Of a stretch of DNA of 64,000 nt, positions 27,276-35,538 are shown piece by piece. Every line of letters begins with the position of its first letter. The first letter of the stretch is position 1. The DNA comes from Sphingobacteriales bacterium 50-39 (GTDB lineage Bacteria > Bacteroidota > Bacteroidia > Chitinophagales > Chitinophagaceae): NCBI GenBank assembly GCA_001898505.1, contig MKTZ01000002.1:62001-126000 (forward strand), given 5' to 3'. A program made the position numbers and the translations under genes. The notes beneath the pieces were generated by a model. The model did not search any database. It had not been told where the DNA came from and saw only the letters and a program-made list of their open reading frames with translations.

Positions 27276-27842
27276 TTAAGAGTGTGAGAACCGACTGACC
27301 ATGGTAAAGCCCGACTGCAGGTAAACGGGTAGGGTCTCCCCGATCTTCTTGATGGCGATGGCCAGCTGATTTCGGACTGTGAGAGGGGAGATATCCAGGA
27401 TGGCGGCCACTTCCTTATACCGCAACCCGTCCTCCTTTACCATCTGAAAGATCAGACGGCACTGTGGAGGCAGCTGCCGGATCACCCGTCGGATCTGCTG
27501 TACCAGGTCGGCAGAAATACACATCTCGGCAGGGCCATCGAGCTCGATCATGGTCTCTACATCCAACTCATCCAGACTGACGATAGTGTTCTTATAGTGC
27601 TTGTTGATGTAATTGAGAGAGAAATTCTTGGCGATAGTATACAGATAGACCTTCAGATTCTCTATTTCGGGTAGTCTGTCCTTGATCTGCCAGAGCTTGA
27701 TAAATACATCGGAAACGATCTCTTCAGCGACCTCATTCGACTTTACCAGGGAATAGGTAAATCTGAACAGTCCTCCCGACAAGAGCTGAAACAATTGATT
27801 GTATGCTTTCATGTCCTCGTAGAAAGCAATACGCTCTTGCAT
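27276..27842 (-). CDS. ECF-type RNA polymerase sigma factor
   Basis: A 188-residue sigma-70 family protein if started at the ATG at 27842. An in-frame TTG at 27869 lies inside a predicted -7 promoter box, which makes the ATG the better start. Region 2 (LFRFTYSLVKSNEVAEEIVSDVFIKLW, read in two parts) and region 4 (LPPQCRLIFQMVKEDGLRYKE, then the helix-turn-helix VAAILDISPLTVRNQLAIA) are clear. It pairs with the FecR protein next to it and probably drives the susC operon. Confidence 0.93.
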   Translation of the reverse strand: MQERIAFYEDMKAYNQLFQLLSGGLFRFTYSLVKSNEVAEEIVSDVFIKLWQIKDRLPEIENLKVYLYTIAKNFSLNYINKHYKNTIVSLDELDVETMIELDGPAEMCISADLVQQIRRVIRQLPPQCRLIFQMVKEDGLRYKEVAAILDISPLTVRNQLAIAIKKIGETLPVYLQSGFTMVSRFSHS

Positions 27843-27866
27843 CTCACGTATGGCAGCAGTTTGGTC

Positions 27867-27899
27867 CAAATGTAGTAGAAATAATAAATGTCATGCAAA
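27867..27899 (-). promoter_or_regulatory. Bacteroidetes-type promoter of the ECF sigma gene
   Basis: On the - strand TTTG (27899-27896) is followed after 21 nt by TACATTTG (27874-27867), matching the Bacteroidetes consensus TTTG-N19/21-TAnnTTTG. Transcription would start near 27860, about 18 nt before the preferred ATG. Confidence 0.65.
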
Positions 27900-27962
27900 C
27901 GTTTACATGCACGTTAAAGGAAAGTTAAAGACCTTTATTGAATTTACAATGGCTTTTTGGAA

Positions 27963-29012
27963 TTATATTTTTTCACCACCTGTCCATTGCTTCGTGTACA
28001 ACCCGGTAAATGTAACGCCGAGGCCCGCCCCGCGCGGTATACAAATCTTCCCATTGTCAAACCCGATGCCGGTGGCGAGATCTTCTTTCAATAACAGCGG
28101 GCCATCCATATCCACATAATCCAGGTAAGGCAGCAGATGAGCAATGGCAGCGCTACCGATGGAGCTTTCATTCATGCTGCCTACCATCACTTTCATCCCA
28201 TACTGCCTGGCCGCATCGATCATCCGGCGGGCGGGTGTGATCCCGCTGCATTTTGTCAGCTTTATATTGATGCCGTGAAAATGCCCCCTGCATTTTTCAA
28301 CATCCCCCTCCTTAACACATGATTCATCTGCAATGAGGGGAATGGGGCTCCGTTCATAAAGTACCTTCATACCCGCCCAATCGTCTTTTGCGAGAGGTTG
28401 CTCCACGAACTCTACGTCCAGGTCTTTCAACACAGGTATGATCTGCAACGCAGCGTCTAAAGTCCAGCCCGCATTGGCATCCACCCTGAATACGGCATCC
28501 GTGTGAGCGCGCAATGCCTTCATTATAGATATGTCATCCGGGCTTCCGAGCTTGATCTTGTAAATAGGCCAGGGAAATTCATGCATCTTGGCCACCATCT
28601 TATCGATGGTATCGATCCCAATGGTATAATCCGTCATCGGCCCCCTGGCAGGGTCCAGTTTCCATATATCATATAATGGCAACTGCCGGATCTTCCCTGT
28701 CAGGTCCCAGGCAGCCATATCCAGTGCACATACTAAAAAGGAGTTCTCCGGGAAGAGATGATGGAGATAGTGCCAGTACCTTTCCGGGTCCGTAAAGGCA
28801 AAACGCTCGATAAATGCCTTTTTGGACTCCAGGTCCGCGATCATCTTTTCTACAGGTATATGATAGTAGCTGATAGCGGGCGCCTCCCCATATCCTTTTA
28901 TCCCCCTATGCTCCAACTCGACAATGAGGGTCGGCTGATGGGTCTTTGTGCCGCGTGATATAGTAAATGGATGACGAAAAGCGAGGTTGTAAGAATGATA
29001 ATTGATCTGCAT
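27963..29012 (-). CDS. Dipeptide epimerase (L-Ala-D/L-Glu epimerase-like, enolase superfamily)
   Basis: A 349-residue protein of the mandelate-racemase/enolase superfamily. Catalytic elements are the KxK pair in IYKIKLGSPDD (about residue 160), metal ligands in VDANAGWT, VEQPLAKDDW and IADESC, and the second-side Lys in NIKLTKCSGI. The ending (GAGLGVTFTG) is also family-typical. These enzymes epimerise L-Ala-D-Glu from murein peptides or other L,L-dipeptides, helping to recycle cell-wall peptides. It is transcribed alone, ending 63 nt before the sigma gene promoter. The exact dipeptide specificity is not readable. Confidence 0.9.
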   Translation of the reverse strand: MQINYHSYNLAFRHPFTISRGTKTHQPTLIVELEHRGIKGYGEAPAISYYHIPVEKMIADLESKKAFIERFAFTDPERYWHYLHHLFPENSFLVCALDMAAWDLTGKIRQLPLYDIWKLDPARGPMTDYTIGIDTIDKMVAKMHEFPWPIYKIKLGSPDDISIMKALRAHTDAVFRVDANAGWTLDAALQIIPVLKDLDVEFVEQPLAKDDWAGMKVLYERSPIPLIADESCVKEGDVEKCRGHFHGINIKLTKCSGITPARRMIDAARQYGMKVMVGSMNESSIGSAAIAHLLPYLDYVDMDGPLLLKEDLATGIGFDNGKICIPRGAGLGVTFTGLYTKQWTGGEKI

Positions 29013-29337
29013 GGAGTTGTAAAGATATGCTTAAATACTTCCAAGCGCTCCTTCCTGCGGAAGGAAGTGGTTGACACTACACGGACTCTGTTTGATGGCC
29101 CTTCGGGCAGGCGCACTGTGCGCGCCTTGGGGTGCGCGCCTTGGGGGGGCGCGCCTTAATGCAGAAATTACGGTCCCGATGGTGTTTTCCCTATATTTTT
29201 TTGCAGATTTGAGAAGATTTTTCCCATCCAGGGAACGTTTTGGAGTTTGGCACGGGCCCAAATATTTGACCCTCAATACATTATTTTTTGGTACACATTT
29301 TACCCACTATAGTCCGTAACACACGAAAACGTACCCA
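29013..29337. other. 325-nt non-coding region between divergent genes
   Basis: This stretch separates the dipeptide epimerase from the T9SS cargo gene. It holds a small hairpin (CCTTCC-TGC-GGAAGG near 29050), a GCCCTTCGGGC hairpin near 29100, and a GC-rich tandem repeat. The right half is AT-rich and probably carries the + strand promoter, but no clean TAnnTTTG box was found. Confidence 0.5.
29120..29157. repeat. GC-rich tandem repeat, unit GCGCGCCTTGGGG
   Basis: Two exact copies (29120-29132 and 29134-29146) and a truncated third (GCGCGCCTT, 29149-29157) follow one another with 1-2 nt between. The base composition is very different from the flanking AT-rich spacer. Confidence 0.75.
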
Positions 29338-30003
29338 ATGAAAACTTTGAACACCGCAACGCTTACAAGATCTTTTCTTACTGCCCTGATCTTTCTGTCT
29401 GGCATTGCCAAAACATCCGCACAGGAGCAAGCCAGGATCAATGTCCTGCCTGCCCTGCTGATGAGCTTCAGCGCTGCCAATAACAACAGCGCTGGTGAAC
29501 TGGACTGGACCATGGAGAATCAGACAAGCTGCAAATGGTTCGTCATCGAAAGGTCTGCTAATGCCAATGGCTTCGACTCCATCGGTGTTGTGCTGGGTAC
29601 CAATAATACACACTCTACAGATTATTCTTTTACAGATAACCATTTGCTCAGCGGTAATAACTACTATCGTCTGCGCCAGGTAGACATGGACGGTGTTTCC
29701 AAGTACTCCAAGATCGTTTGTGTCTACAATGCCAACATCGCCGTTGCAGAGAAAAAGATGCAGCTGTATCCCAACCCTGCTATCGCTACGCTGAACTACA
29801 CGCTGAACAGCCCTGCTGCATCGCATGCAACAGTAATGGTATATACAATGTCAGGTGTGCTGGTCATTGCCCAGCAACAACAGCTGGCTACCGGTGTCAA
29901 CCAGCAGTCTCTTGCCATCTCTAATCTGAAAAGTGGAAATTATTTTCTGAAGGTTGTTAGTCAGAACGGTACACAGTACGATCAGTCCTTTGTAAAGTTA
30001 TAA
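29338..30003 (+). CDS. Small secreted protein with type A T9SS sorting domain
   Basis: A 221-residue protein with an N-terminal signal peptide (LTALIFLSGIAKTSAQ). The C-terminal domain begins YPNPAIATLNYTLNSP and ends SGNYFLKVVSQNGTQYDQSFVKL, the pattern of the por/type IX secretion type A sorting domain. The protein is therefore likely exported across the outer membrane and anchored or released. Between signal and sorting domain is only about 100 residues (WFVIERSANANGFDSIG ... YYRLRQVDMDG), a beta-sandwich-like segment often seen next to this domain. No catalytic domain is present. Confidence 0.85.
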   Translation: MKTLNTATLTRSFLTALIFLSGIAKTSAQEQARINVLPALLMSFSAANNNSAGELDWTMENQTSCKWFVIERSANANGFDSIGVVLGTNNTHSTDYSFTDNHLLSGNNYYRLRQVDMDGVSKYSKIVCVYNANIAVAEKKMQLYPNPAIATLNYTLNSPAASHATVMVYTMSGVLVIAQQQQLATGVNQQSLAISNLKSGNYFLKVVSQNGTQYDQSFVKL

Positions 30004-30036
30004 CGAGCGTTTTCGTCCCTGAACCCCTACCCCCTA

Positions 30037-30055
30037 AACCGAGCACAGCGAGGTT
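30037..30055. repeat. Short REP-like palindrome, copy 1
   Basis: AACC-GAGCACAGCGA-GGTT forms a small imperfect palindrome downstream of the T9SS cargo gene. A close relative occurs at 42997-43016. The pattern CCGAGCnnAGCGA(A)GG is shared by both. Confidence 0.45.
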
Positions 30056-30089
30056 GCCCCAAGGGCCATCATAAACGTCTGTGTAATGG

Positions 30090-30118
30090 CCGGGCCATCA
30101 GGCCCGGTTTCTTTTTTT
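30090..30118 (+). terminator. Intrinsic terminator of the T9SS cargo gene
   Basis: A 7-bp GC stem CCGGGCC/GGCCCGG with an ATCA loop is followed by TTTCTTTTTTT. Confidence 0.85.
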
Positions 30119-30130
30119 AGCATGGATGGC

Positions 30131-32836
30131 CTAAAGCCTACCGGCATGTGCGACATACTCCTTCATCTCCTCATTAAACTCCTTCTCCTTGATCAGCTCC
30201 TCCATGGTAAGATGCACCCTATATCTCCAATAATGACGGGGATTGGCCGGCACATTGATCCGTTCGTCATGCGGGTTCTCCCTGCGGAACTGGTCACTCA
30301 TACCCAGGATGTCCTGTAGTTGGAAAATGCTCCACTGAGCGGGAGAATGCAGATGCTGCAGCACGACAGCCCTGCTGATCCATGGTTCGCAGAAATAAGG
30401 CGCTTCCCCCCATTGTCCCAACTCCTGGTTAAAAAATCGCTGGATCAGCGCCCTATCCTCTTCCCACCATCCCCTGATCGTGCTCATATCATGCGTCGAG
30501 GGAGTCACCACGGACAAATAAGGCGCTTCGGACGGATGGAAGAACTCCCGTGCAGGGTTCTTGGGCATACGCTGTATCTCCAGGCTAAGTATCCCCAGCT
30601 GCCGCATTACATTTGGCACACAACGGGGCACCATTCCCAGGTCCTCACCAAAGACCAGCATATTCGTAGCCCGCTTCAATGCCGGCAGCTTGTGCATGGC
30701 CTCTTTTTCCCAGAAGCTATCCTGCCTGCTAAAGAAATAATTGATATAAAGGTCTCTAAGCTGCTGTTGTGTATGCCATTCGAGATAGCGGAAGGAAGAC
30801 GTATTCTCCATAGATATGCGAAAATGGAACTGCTGCCCTTCACTGCCCTCCACGTCCAAAAGGATCACATTCGAGATAAGATCATATAGACCATCCCTGA
30901 TCCTATCGGACTGATCCGACTTCTCTTTTTGATTGAAATAACACTCTACTTTTCGCTGCGTATCAAACCCTTCTCTCATGGCATAAAAGCCGTTCTCCTC
31001 CACCTGCAGGAACTGGGTCTTCACGTATTCCGAATCATTCCCGAACACTTCCCATAAAACAGCGTCATTTATAAAAGGCCGGGTATAACGGTCATGGTCA
31101 AACCAGATATTGCGTTCGCTGAACTCAACACGGTGTACAGGTATGGCTGGTACAAAATGCCCCAGTATCCCCTGCACGGCATGCATGGGTATGCTCCAGA
31201 TCCTGAAAAAACCCAGAATATGGTCGATACGAAATCCATCGAAATAATTGCTCATCTGTTCAAAACGACGCTTCCACCAGGCAAATCCGTCCTTCTCCAT
31301 CTCTACCCAATTATAAGTAGGGAAGCCCCAGTTCTGCCCTTTTATGGCGAAATTGTCCGGCGGTGCGCCCGCCTGCTGATCCATATGATACAGACGCGGC
31401 TCCATCCAGGCGTCGCAGCTGTAGCGGTAGATGCCGATAGGAATATCTCCCTTCATGATCAGCCCGTTGTCGTGCGCATAATCCGCGGCCTCCCGCAGCT
31501 GCAGATGCAGGTGGTACTGGATAAAATATTGCAGGGCTATGGCGCCATAATGCCGGCCGCCCTTCGACACATATTGCTCTATAGTTGTCTTGTCATACCG
31601 GCTGTGCGTCTTCCACTTTGAAAAATCCGGGGTGCCGTTCTTATCCCGTAAATAGCAAAAGGCGGCATAAGGGACCAGCCAATGCTTGTTCTGCTCAAAG
31701 AAGGCGATAAAATCAGGATCTTTCTCAAATTCTGCTTTTTGTATCTCGTACAATTCTTTGGCAGCCAGTAACTTGATTTTCATCACGGCCTCGTAATCCA
31801 CCTGGGACAGTTCGTTGAGCTCTTTCTGCCTTTTCTTCAAAGGCTTGATCAGGTCGGCATATTTACGACCTGCGCATTTCTCCAGGTTCAGATACAAAGG
31901 GTGCAGAGCAAAGGCCGAGATCGCAGCATAAGGATAGGAATCCTGCCAGTCGTGGTTAGCAGTCGTATCATTGACAGGTAGTATCTGCACCAGCTTCATC
32001 CCGCACCTGACAGCCCAGTCGATCAGCAGCTTCAGGTCCGTAAACTCCCCTACCCCCATCGACTTCTTCGTCCGCAGGCTGAAAACGGGTATCGCGACAC
32101 CGGCCCCTTTCCAGGTATTGTTGGGCAGGTGTACAAACCCATCGTGCACGACATTTAATTTATGTTGATGAGCATCCCCATAGAGATGCCTGTTTTCCCC
32201 GTTCTCAAGATAGAGGAACCTCTTCTCCTTTGCATGATAAACCCCATACTTATATTCGATGGGCAGGCCTTCCTTTGGGATATTTATCCGGCAGGTCCAC
32301 CAGTTGCCCTCCTGTACCATGGATACAGGCTCCTCACTATCCCAATCCTTTAAGGCCGTCCCGCTTCCCAAAAGACACAATGTCTCATTCTCCTGCAGCA
32401 AAGGGGCTTTTACCCGGAAGATATGTGTAACAGCCCCCTTTGACCGGATCTTTTTGGACTTGCCTGTCCGGCGCAGCAACACCTCCCGGAAAGGCGCCGT
32501 ATAAAACACATTCTCATACTCACCGGTCCAGTTCCAGGTATCCACCACCTGCAATTCCTCTACATCAGGCGCCGGCTCTTCCAACACCCGGTCATTCCCC
32601 CACTCCTCCGACCTTTTTCCATCCTCCGTCTGAAGTATATAGCCATAGCGGACAGGTTCTCCAGGCCAATGCTCCAGCTCTATATGCGCATGCCAGAACT
32701 CGCCGTTCAAATATTGCATGGGCAGCGCTTTTGAAGGGTCACCCCCTCCTAATGCCGCTATATTTCCAGATATATACAATGATTGACCGGGACGGGTGTA
32801 AAAACGCAGATAAAATTCAATTTTTAAAGCAGCCAT
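30131..32836 (-). CDS. malQ: 4-alpha-glucanotransferase (amylomaltase) with two N-terminal starch-binding domains
   Basis: A 901-residue GH77 enzyme. The N terminus holds two CBM20-like modules (about residues 1-105, FYLRFYTRPGQSLYISGN, and 125-230, FRVKAPLLQENETLCLLGSG). The GH77 catalytic domain follows, with GVGEFTDLKLLIDWA, FRIDHILGFFRIW (nucleophile Asp), VFGEDLGMVP (acid/base Glu) and TPSTHDMSTIRGWW. It transfers maltodextrin chains and releases glucose, linking maltose uptake and glycogen turnover encoded elsewhere in the window. No signal peptide is seen, so it is cytoplasmic. The two-CBM20 form is the long, plant-DPE2-like architecture also found in Bacteroidetes. Confidence 0.95.
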   Translation of the reverse strand: MAALKIEFYLRFYTRPGQSLYISGNIAALGGGDPSKALPMQYLNGEFWHAHIELEHWPGEPVRYGYILQTEDGKRSEEWGNDRVLEEPAPDVEELQVVDTWNWTGEYENVFYTAPFREVLLRRTGKSKKIRSKGAVTHIFRVKAPLLQENETLCLLGSGTALKDWDSEEPVSMVQEGNWWTCRINIPKEGLPIEYKYGVYHAKEKRFLYLENGENRHLYGDAHQHKLNVVHDGFVHLPNNTWKGAGVAIPVFSLRTKKSMGVGEFTDLKLLIDWAVRCGMKLVQILPVNDTTANHDWQDSYPYAAISAFALHPLYLNLEKCAGRKYADLIKPLKKRQKELNELSQVDYEAVMKIKLLAAKELYEIQKAEFEKDPDFIAFFEQNKHWLVPYAAFCYLRDKNGTPDFSKWKTHSRYDKTTIEQYVSKGGRHYGAIALQYFIQYHLHLQLREAADYAHDNGLIMKGDIPIGIYRYSCDAWMEPRLYHMDQQAGAPPDNFAIKGQNWGFPTYNWVEMEKDGFAWWKRRFEQMSNYFDGFRIDHILGFFRIWSIPMHAVQGILGHFVPAIPVHRVEFSERNIWFDHDRYTRPFINDAVLWEVFGNDSEYVKTQFLQVEENGFYAMREGFDTQRKVECYFNQKEKSDQSDRIRDGLYDLISNVILLDVEGSEGQQFHFRISMENTSSFRYLEWHTQQQLRDLYINYFFSRQDSFWEKEAMHKLPALKRATNMLVFGEDLGMVPRCVPNVMRQLGILSLEIQRMPKNPAREFFHPSEAPYLSVVTPSTHDMSTIRGWWEEDRALIQRFFNQELGQWGEAPYFCEPWISRAVVLQHLHSPAQWSIFQLQDILGMSDQFRRENPHDERINVPANPRHYWRYRVHLTMEELIKEKEFNEEMKEYVAHAGRL

Positions 32837-32858
32837 GTCACATCAATTTATTCCCACC

Positions 32859-32879
32859 TAATGTGTATTTTTTACATTA
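32859..32879. promoter_or_regulatory. Inverted repeat in the malQ leader
   Basis: TAATGT (32859-32864) and ACATTA (32874-32879) form a symmetric pair 23-43 nt upstream of the malQ ATG. It may be an operator or a leader hairpin; AT-richness limits confidence. Confidence 0.3.
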
Positions 32880-32996
32880 TGTGACGAATTTATACTAAAT
32901 ATCTGAAATGTGTTATCCTGAACACTTTTGTTTTCCCAGGATTTTTCATTTGTCCGGCAAGAAGTAGAATGGCCGAACCCGTGGTTCGTCCGGGCG

Positions 32997-33004
32997 CAAA
33001 GGTA
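32997..33004 (-). promoter_or_regulatory. Candidate -7 element for malQ
   Basis: On the - strand TACCTTTG matches TAnnTTTG and is followed by GC. It would give a leader of about 150 nt before malQ. A clear -33 TTG is missing. Confidence 0.35.
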
Positions 33005-33117
33005 GCCCCGATGGGGGGATATTCCTGCGATAATCTTTTCTTTTTGAGTCATTTCTCGTAATATTGTGAAAATTTTCAAAGGCGGACTTCCCGTCTGCCC
33101 TATCAAAAATCCTCAGA

Positions 33118-33273
33118 ATGGAAAAGCAAAAGAAAAATACAGGTCTTTATTGGGTACTCTTCCTCATTTCGAGCGCTGCCTTTATATACGCCATCGAAGC
33201 CCGGTTCGAATACCTGACGCTCATTTTACCTTTTGTCTGCACATCTTTTGTTAAAGCCTTGGATATCATGTAA
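33118..33273 (+). CDS. 51-residue membrane protein coupled to the MutS-like gene
   Basis: A short frame (MEKQKKNTGLYWVLFLISS ... SFVKALDIM) begins with a basic cytoplasmic-type head and has two closely spaced hydrophobic segments (WVLFLISSAAFIYAI and YLTLILPFVCTSFV). Its stop and the start of the MutS-like gene share one base in TAATG, a classic translational-coupling arrangement. That coupling and the basic start support a real gene. I recognise no family. It could help place or stabilise the membrane-anchored ATPase. Confidence 0.6.
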   Translation: MEKQKKNTGLYWVLFLISSAAFIYAIEARFEYLTLILPFVCTSFVKALDIM

Positions 33274-35054
33274 TGCCAGCCCCAGGCCCGTATTATGAAG
33301 AACAGATAGCTTCATACACTACTCGACTCGTTATCGTGCGGGAGCGGCTTTTCCTCCTGGCAATACTTCGCCTTATTTGTTTTGTAGGACTTTGTGTTGC
33401 CGCCTATTACAGCATTCCATCTTTTCCCTTTCTTATTACAGCCCTGGCAATAGTCCTGCTGACCGGGTTCATCGTATTGATAAAGCTCAACTTCCGCCTG
33501 AGCGATCAAAAAGCTCTGCTGGAAAAGCTGTTATTCGTAAATACCAACGAACAGGCAGTGCTGAACAATCAGCCCAATGGCTTTCCCGACGGCAAGGATC
33601 AACTGGACTCGGACTCCTACCTGGACGACCTGGATATATTTGGCCCCCGCAGCCTCTTTCATCTGCTCAATCGTACAACCACCACCCATGGGAAGGCCCG
33701 GCTTTCCTCCCTGTTGCGCAAACCTATCCTCACCATCCCTGATATTATAAGACAACAGCAGGCCATCCGGGTCATGACCGCACAACCCGACAAACGTCAG
33801 CTGCTGACGGCAAAGGGCTTGCTCGTAGACGAAAAAGAAGGCAATCTCTACAGCCTGCTGGACTGGCTTGCTACTCCCTCCCGTATTCACAGCCGGATGG
33901 GAATGACCATCCTTCGCTGGCTGCTCATAGCTTACAATCTCTTTTGCATTGGCCTGTACCTGGCGACGGATATGTATCTCCCTCTGTTGCTGGGAGTGAT
34001 CCTGTCATGGATCATCACGGCCTCTTATAAGACCTATATCTTCCACCAGCATCTTCTCATCAGCAAGAAGCAGGCGATCCTGGATCAATATTCCTCCATC
34101 CTGGCCGTATTCAATACGATGGATACCCGGGGCTCATCTCTTCTGCAGGAGGAACAGACCCGTACAGGCAGAGCTTATCACGCCATTCGCCGTTTGTCCC
34201 AACTGTCCGCCTTTTTCGATCAGCGGCTCAATATGCTGGTAAATATTCTCCTGAACAGCTTCCTCCTTTACGACCTGCAATGCATGGCCGCCCTGGAAAA
34301 ATGGAAGGAGTCCTACAAAAAGGAATTCCCCGAATGGATCGAGGCCGTAGGCAATATCGAATGCCTCAACTCGCTGGCGACCCTGGCCTTCTCCAGTCCT
34401 TCTTTCACATACCCTACACCGTTGGACGGCGGGCAATTGCAGATAGCCGCCACCGGAATGGCCCATCCGCTGATACCTGCTGGGGAAAGAGTGACCAATG
34501 ATTGTACCATCGGCAGAGACCAGCGGCTCATCCTGGTCACTGGCTCCAATATGTCCGGGAAGACCACATTCCTAAGAACGACAGGCGTCAATCTTCTGCT
34601 GGCCCAGTGCGGCGCGCCCGTTTGCGCCACATCCTTCTCCTTCACACCGATGCAGCTCCTCACATCCCTGCGGGTCAGCGACTCCCTGCAGGAACATACT
34701 TCTTATTTTATGGCGGAGCTGAAAAAGCTGCAACGCATCATTCATCGCATACAGGAAAACACCCCTTCCCTGGTATTGATCGATGAGATATTGAGAGGCA
34801 CCAATTCGGACGATAAGACATACGGATCCGAACAGTTCATTCGCAAGCTGCTGCAATATCCCTGTCTTTCTTTTTTTGCTACACATGATCTTTCCCTGGG
34901 CAGCCTGGAGAATGAATTGCCCGGCCTCGTGAGCAATTATTGCTTTGAAAGCATCATCGACGGCAACGAGCTGCACTTCGACTATCGCCTCCGGCAAGGC
35001 ATCGCCCGCAACCGCAATGCGTCCTTCCTCATGAAGAAGATGGATATCATATAA
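33273..35054 (+). CDS. Membrane-anchored MutS-family ATPase
   Basis: A 593-residue protein. Residues about 20-75 hold two transmembrane helices (FLLAILRLICFVGLCVAAYY and FLITALAIVLLTGFIVLI), and another hydrophobic pair lies near residues 213-255. A MutS-type core/lever region follows (FGPRSLFHLLNRTTTTHGKARLSSLLRKP, read in parts). The C-terminal ATPase has Walker A TGSNMSGKTTFLRT (about residue 424), Walker B LVLIDEILRGTNSDDK (about 500) and FATHDLSLG. The mismatch-recognition domain I of MutS is absent, so classical mismatch repair is unlikely. Function of these membrane MutS homologues is unknown. Confidence 0.85.
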   Translation: MPAPGPYYEEQIASYTTRLVIVRERLFLLAILRLICFVGLCVAAYYSIPSFPFLITALAIVLLTGFIVLIKLNFRLSDQKALLEKLLFVNTNEQAVLNNQPNGFPDGKDQLDSDSYLDDLDIFGPRSLFHLLNRTTTTHGKARLSSLLRKPILTIPDIIRQQQAIRVMTAQPDKRQLLTAKGLLVDEKEGNLYSLLDWLATPSRIHSRMGMTILRWLLIAYNLFCIGLYLATDMYLPLLLGVILSWIITASYKTYIFHQHLLISKKQAILDQYSSILAVFNTMDTRGSSLLQEEQTRTGRAYHAIRRLSQLSAFFDQRLNMLVNILLNSFLLYDLQCMAALEKWKESYKKEFPEWIEAVGNIECLNSLATLAFSSPSFTYPTPLDGGQLQIAATGMAHPLIPAGERVTNDCTIGRDQRLILVTGSNMSGKTTFLRTTGVNLLLAQCGAPVCATSFSFTPMQLLTSLRVSDSLQEHTSYFMAELKKLQRIIHRIQENTPSLVLIDEILRGTNSDDKTYGSEQFIRKLLQYPCLSFFATHDLSLGSLENELPGLVSNYCFESIIDGNELHFDYRLRQGIARNRNASFLMKKMDII

Positions 35055-35078
35055 AAAACCCCGCGTTAGCGGGGTTTT
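35055..35078. terminator. Intrinsic terminator between the MutS-like gene and the small convergent gene
   Basis: A perfect 10-bp stem AAAACCCCGC/GCGGGGTTTT with a 4-nt loop starts immediately after the MutS-like stop codon. A-rich and T-rich arms make it usable in both directions. Confidence 0.9.
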
Positions 35079-35102
35079 GAGCCTGTACTATTGTCAATAG
35101 TC

Positions 35103-35315
35103 TTAATAGCTGATTCCTGTAACAATGGTGCCCTTTTGACGAGGCTTGCCGGCATAACGGCCATGCTTGCGGATATTCCACATATCTATCAGTCCGAAGG
35201 AAGATCTGTTCTCTTCCGATGCTGCAACATCCCTTGTTTCTTTTACTTCGGTCACCAGTTGTTTAAGGATAGCAGGTTCCAGTTGGACACGAGAGTCCAT
35301 TACATCACTTTTCAT
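35103..35315 (-). CDS. Small protein of unknown function (70 residues)
   Basis: The frame gives a hydrophilic 70-residue protein: a helical, acidic N-terminal half (VQLEPAILKQLVTEVKET) followed by FGLIDMWNIRKHGR and a basic tail. The D-(L/M)-W-N-I-x-(R/K) motif recalls small proteins commonly seen in Bacteroidetes genomes, but no function is known to me. There is no signal peptide. Support for expression is a well-spaced promoter upstream and a bidirectional terminator 25 nt after the stop. Confidence 0.6.
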   Translation of the reverse strand: MKSDVMDSRVQLEPAILKQLVTEVKETRDVAASEENRSSFGLIDMWNIRKHGRYAGKPRQKGTIVTGISY

Positions 35316-35452
35316 AACGTATACTATTTAATTATTCAAATTGTTGATCCGGGCAAGGAGGGAAGTAGTACACTGAAGAATCGTATCTAAGAAAGTGTCA
35401 AATCAAACCCTGAGATGGCAAGTATATTAGACCGTTGCCCGGTTTTGCGATG

Positions 35453-35483
35453 CAAATGTACGAACTTTCACGTTCACATACAA
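35453..35483 (-). promoter_or_regulatory. Bacteroidetes-type promoter upstream of the 70-residue gene
   Basis: On the - strand TTG (35483-35481), a 20-nt spacer and TACATTTG (35460-35453) match the consensus. The predicted transcript has a leader of roughly 130 nt before the ATG at 35315. Confidence 0.6.
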
Positions 35484-35538
35484 GTGAGGAGTGCAAAGAT
35501 TTTGTTAAGGTGATTTTAAAAGAATGGTATACAGTTAA

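Noticed and set aside
33066-33254. 62-codon + strand frame overlapping the 51-residue membrane protein
   Set aside because: Its product (MKIFKGGLPVCPIKNPQNGK) has no membrane or family pattern and does not couple to the next gene; the alternative frame from 33118 does.
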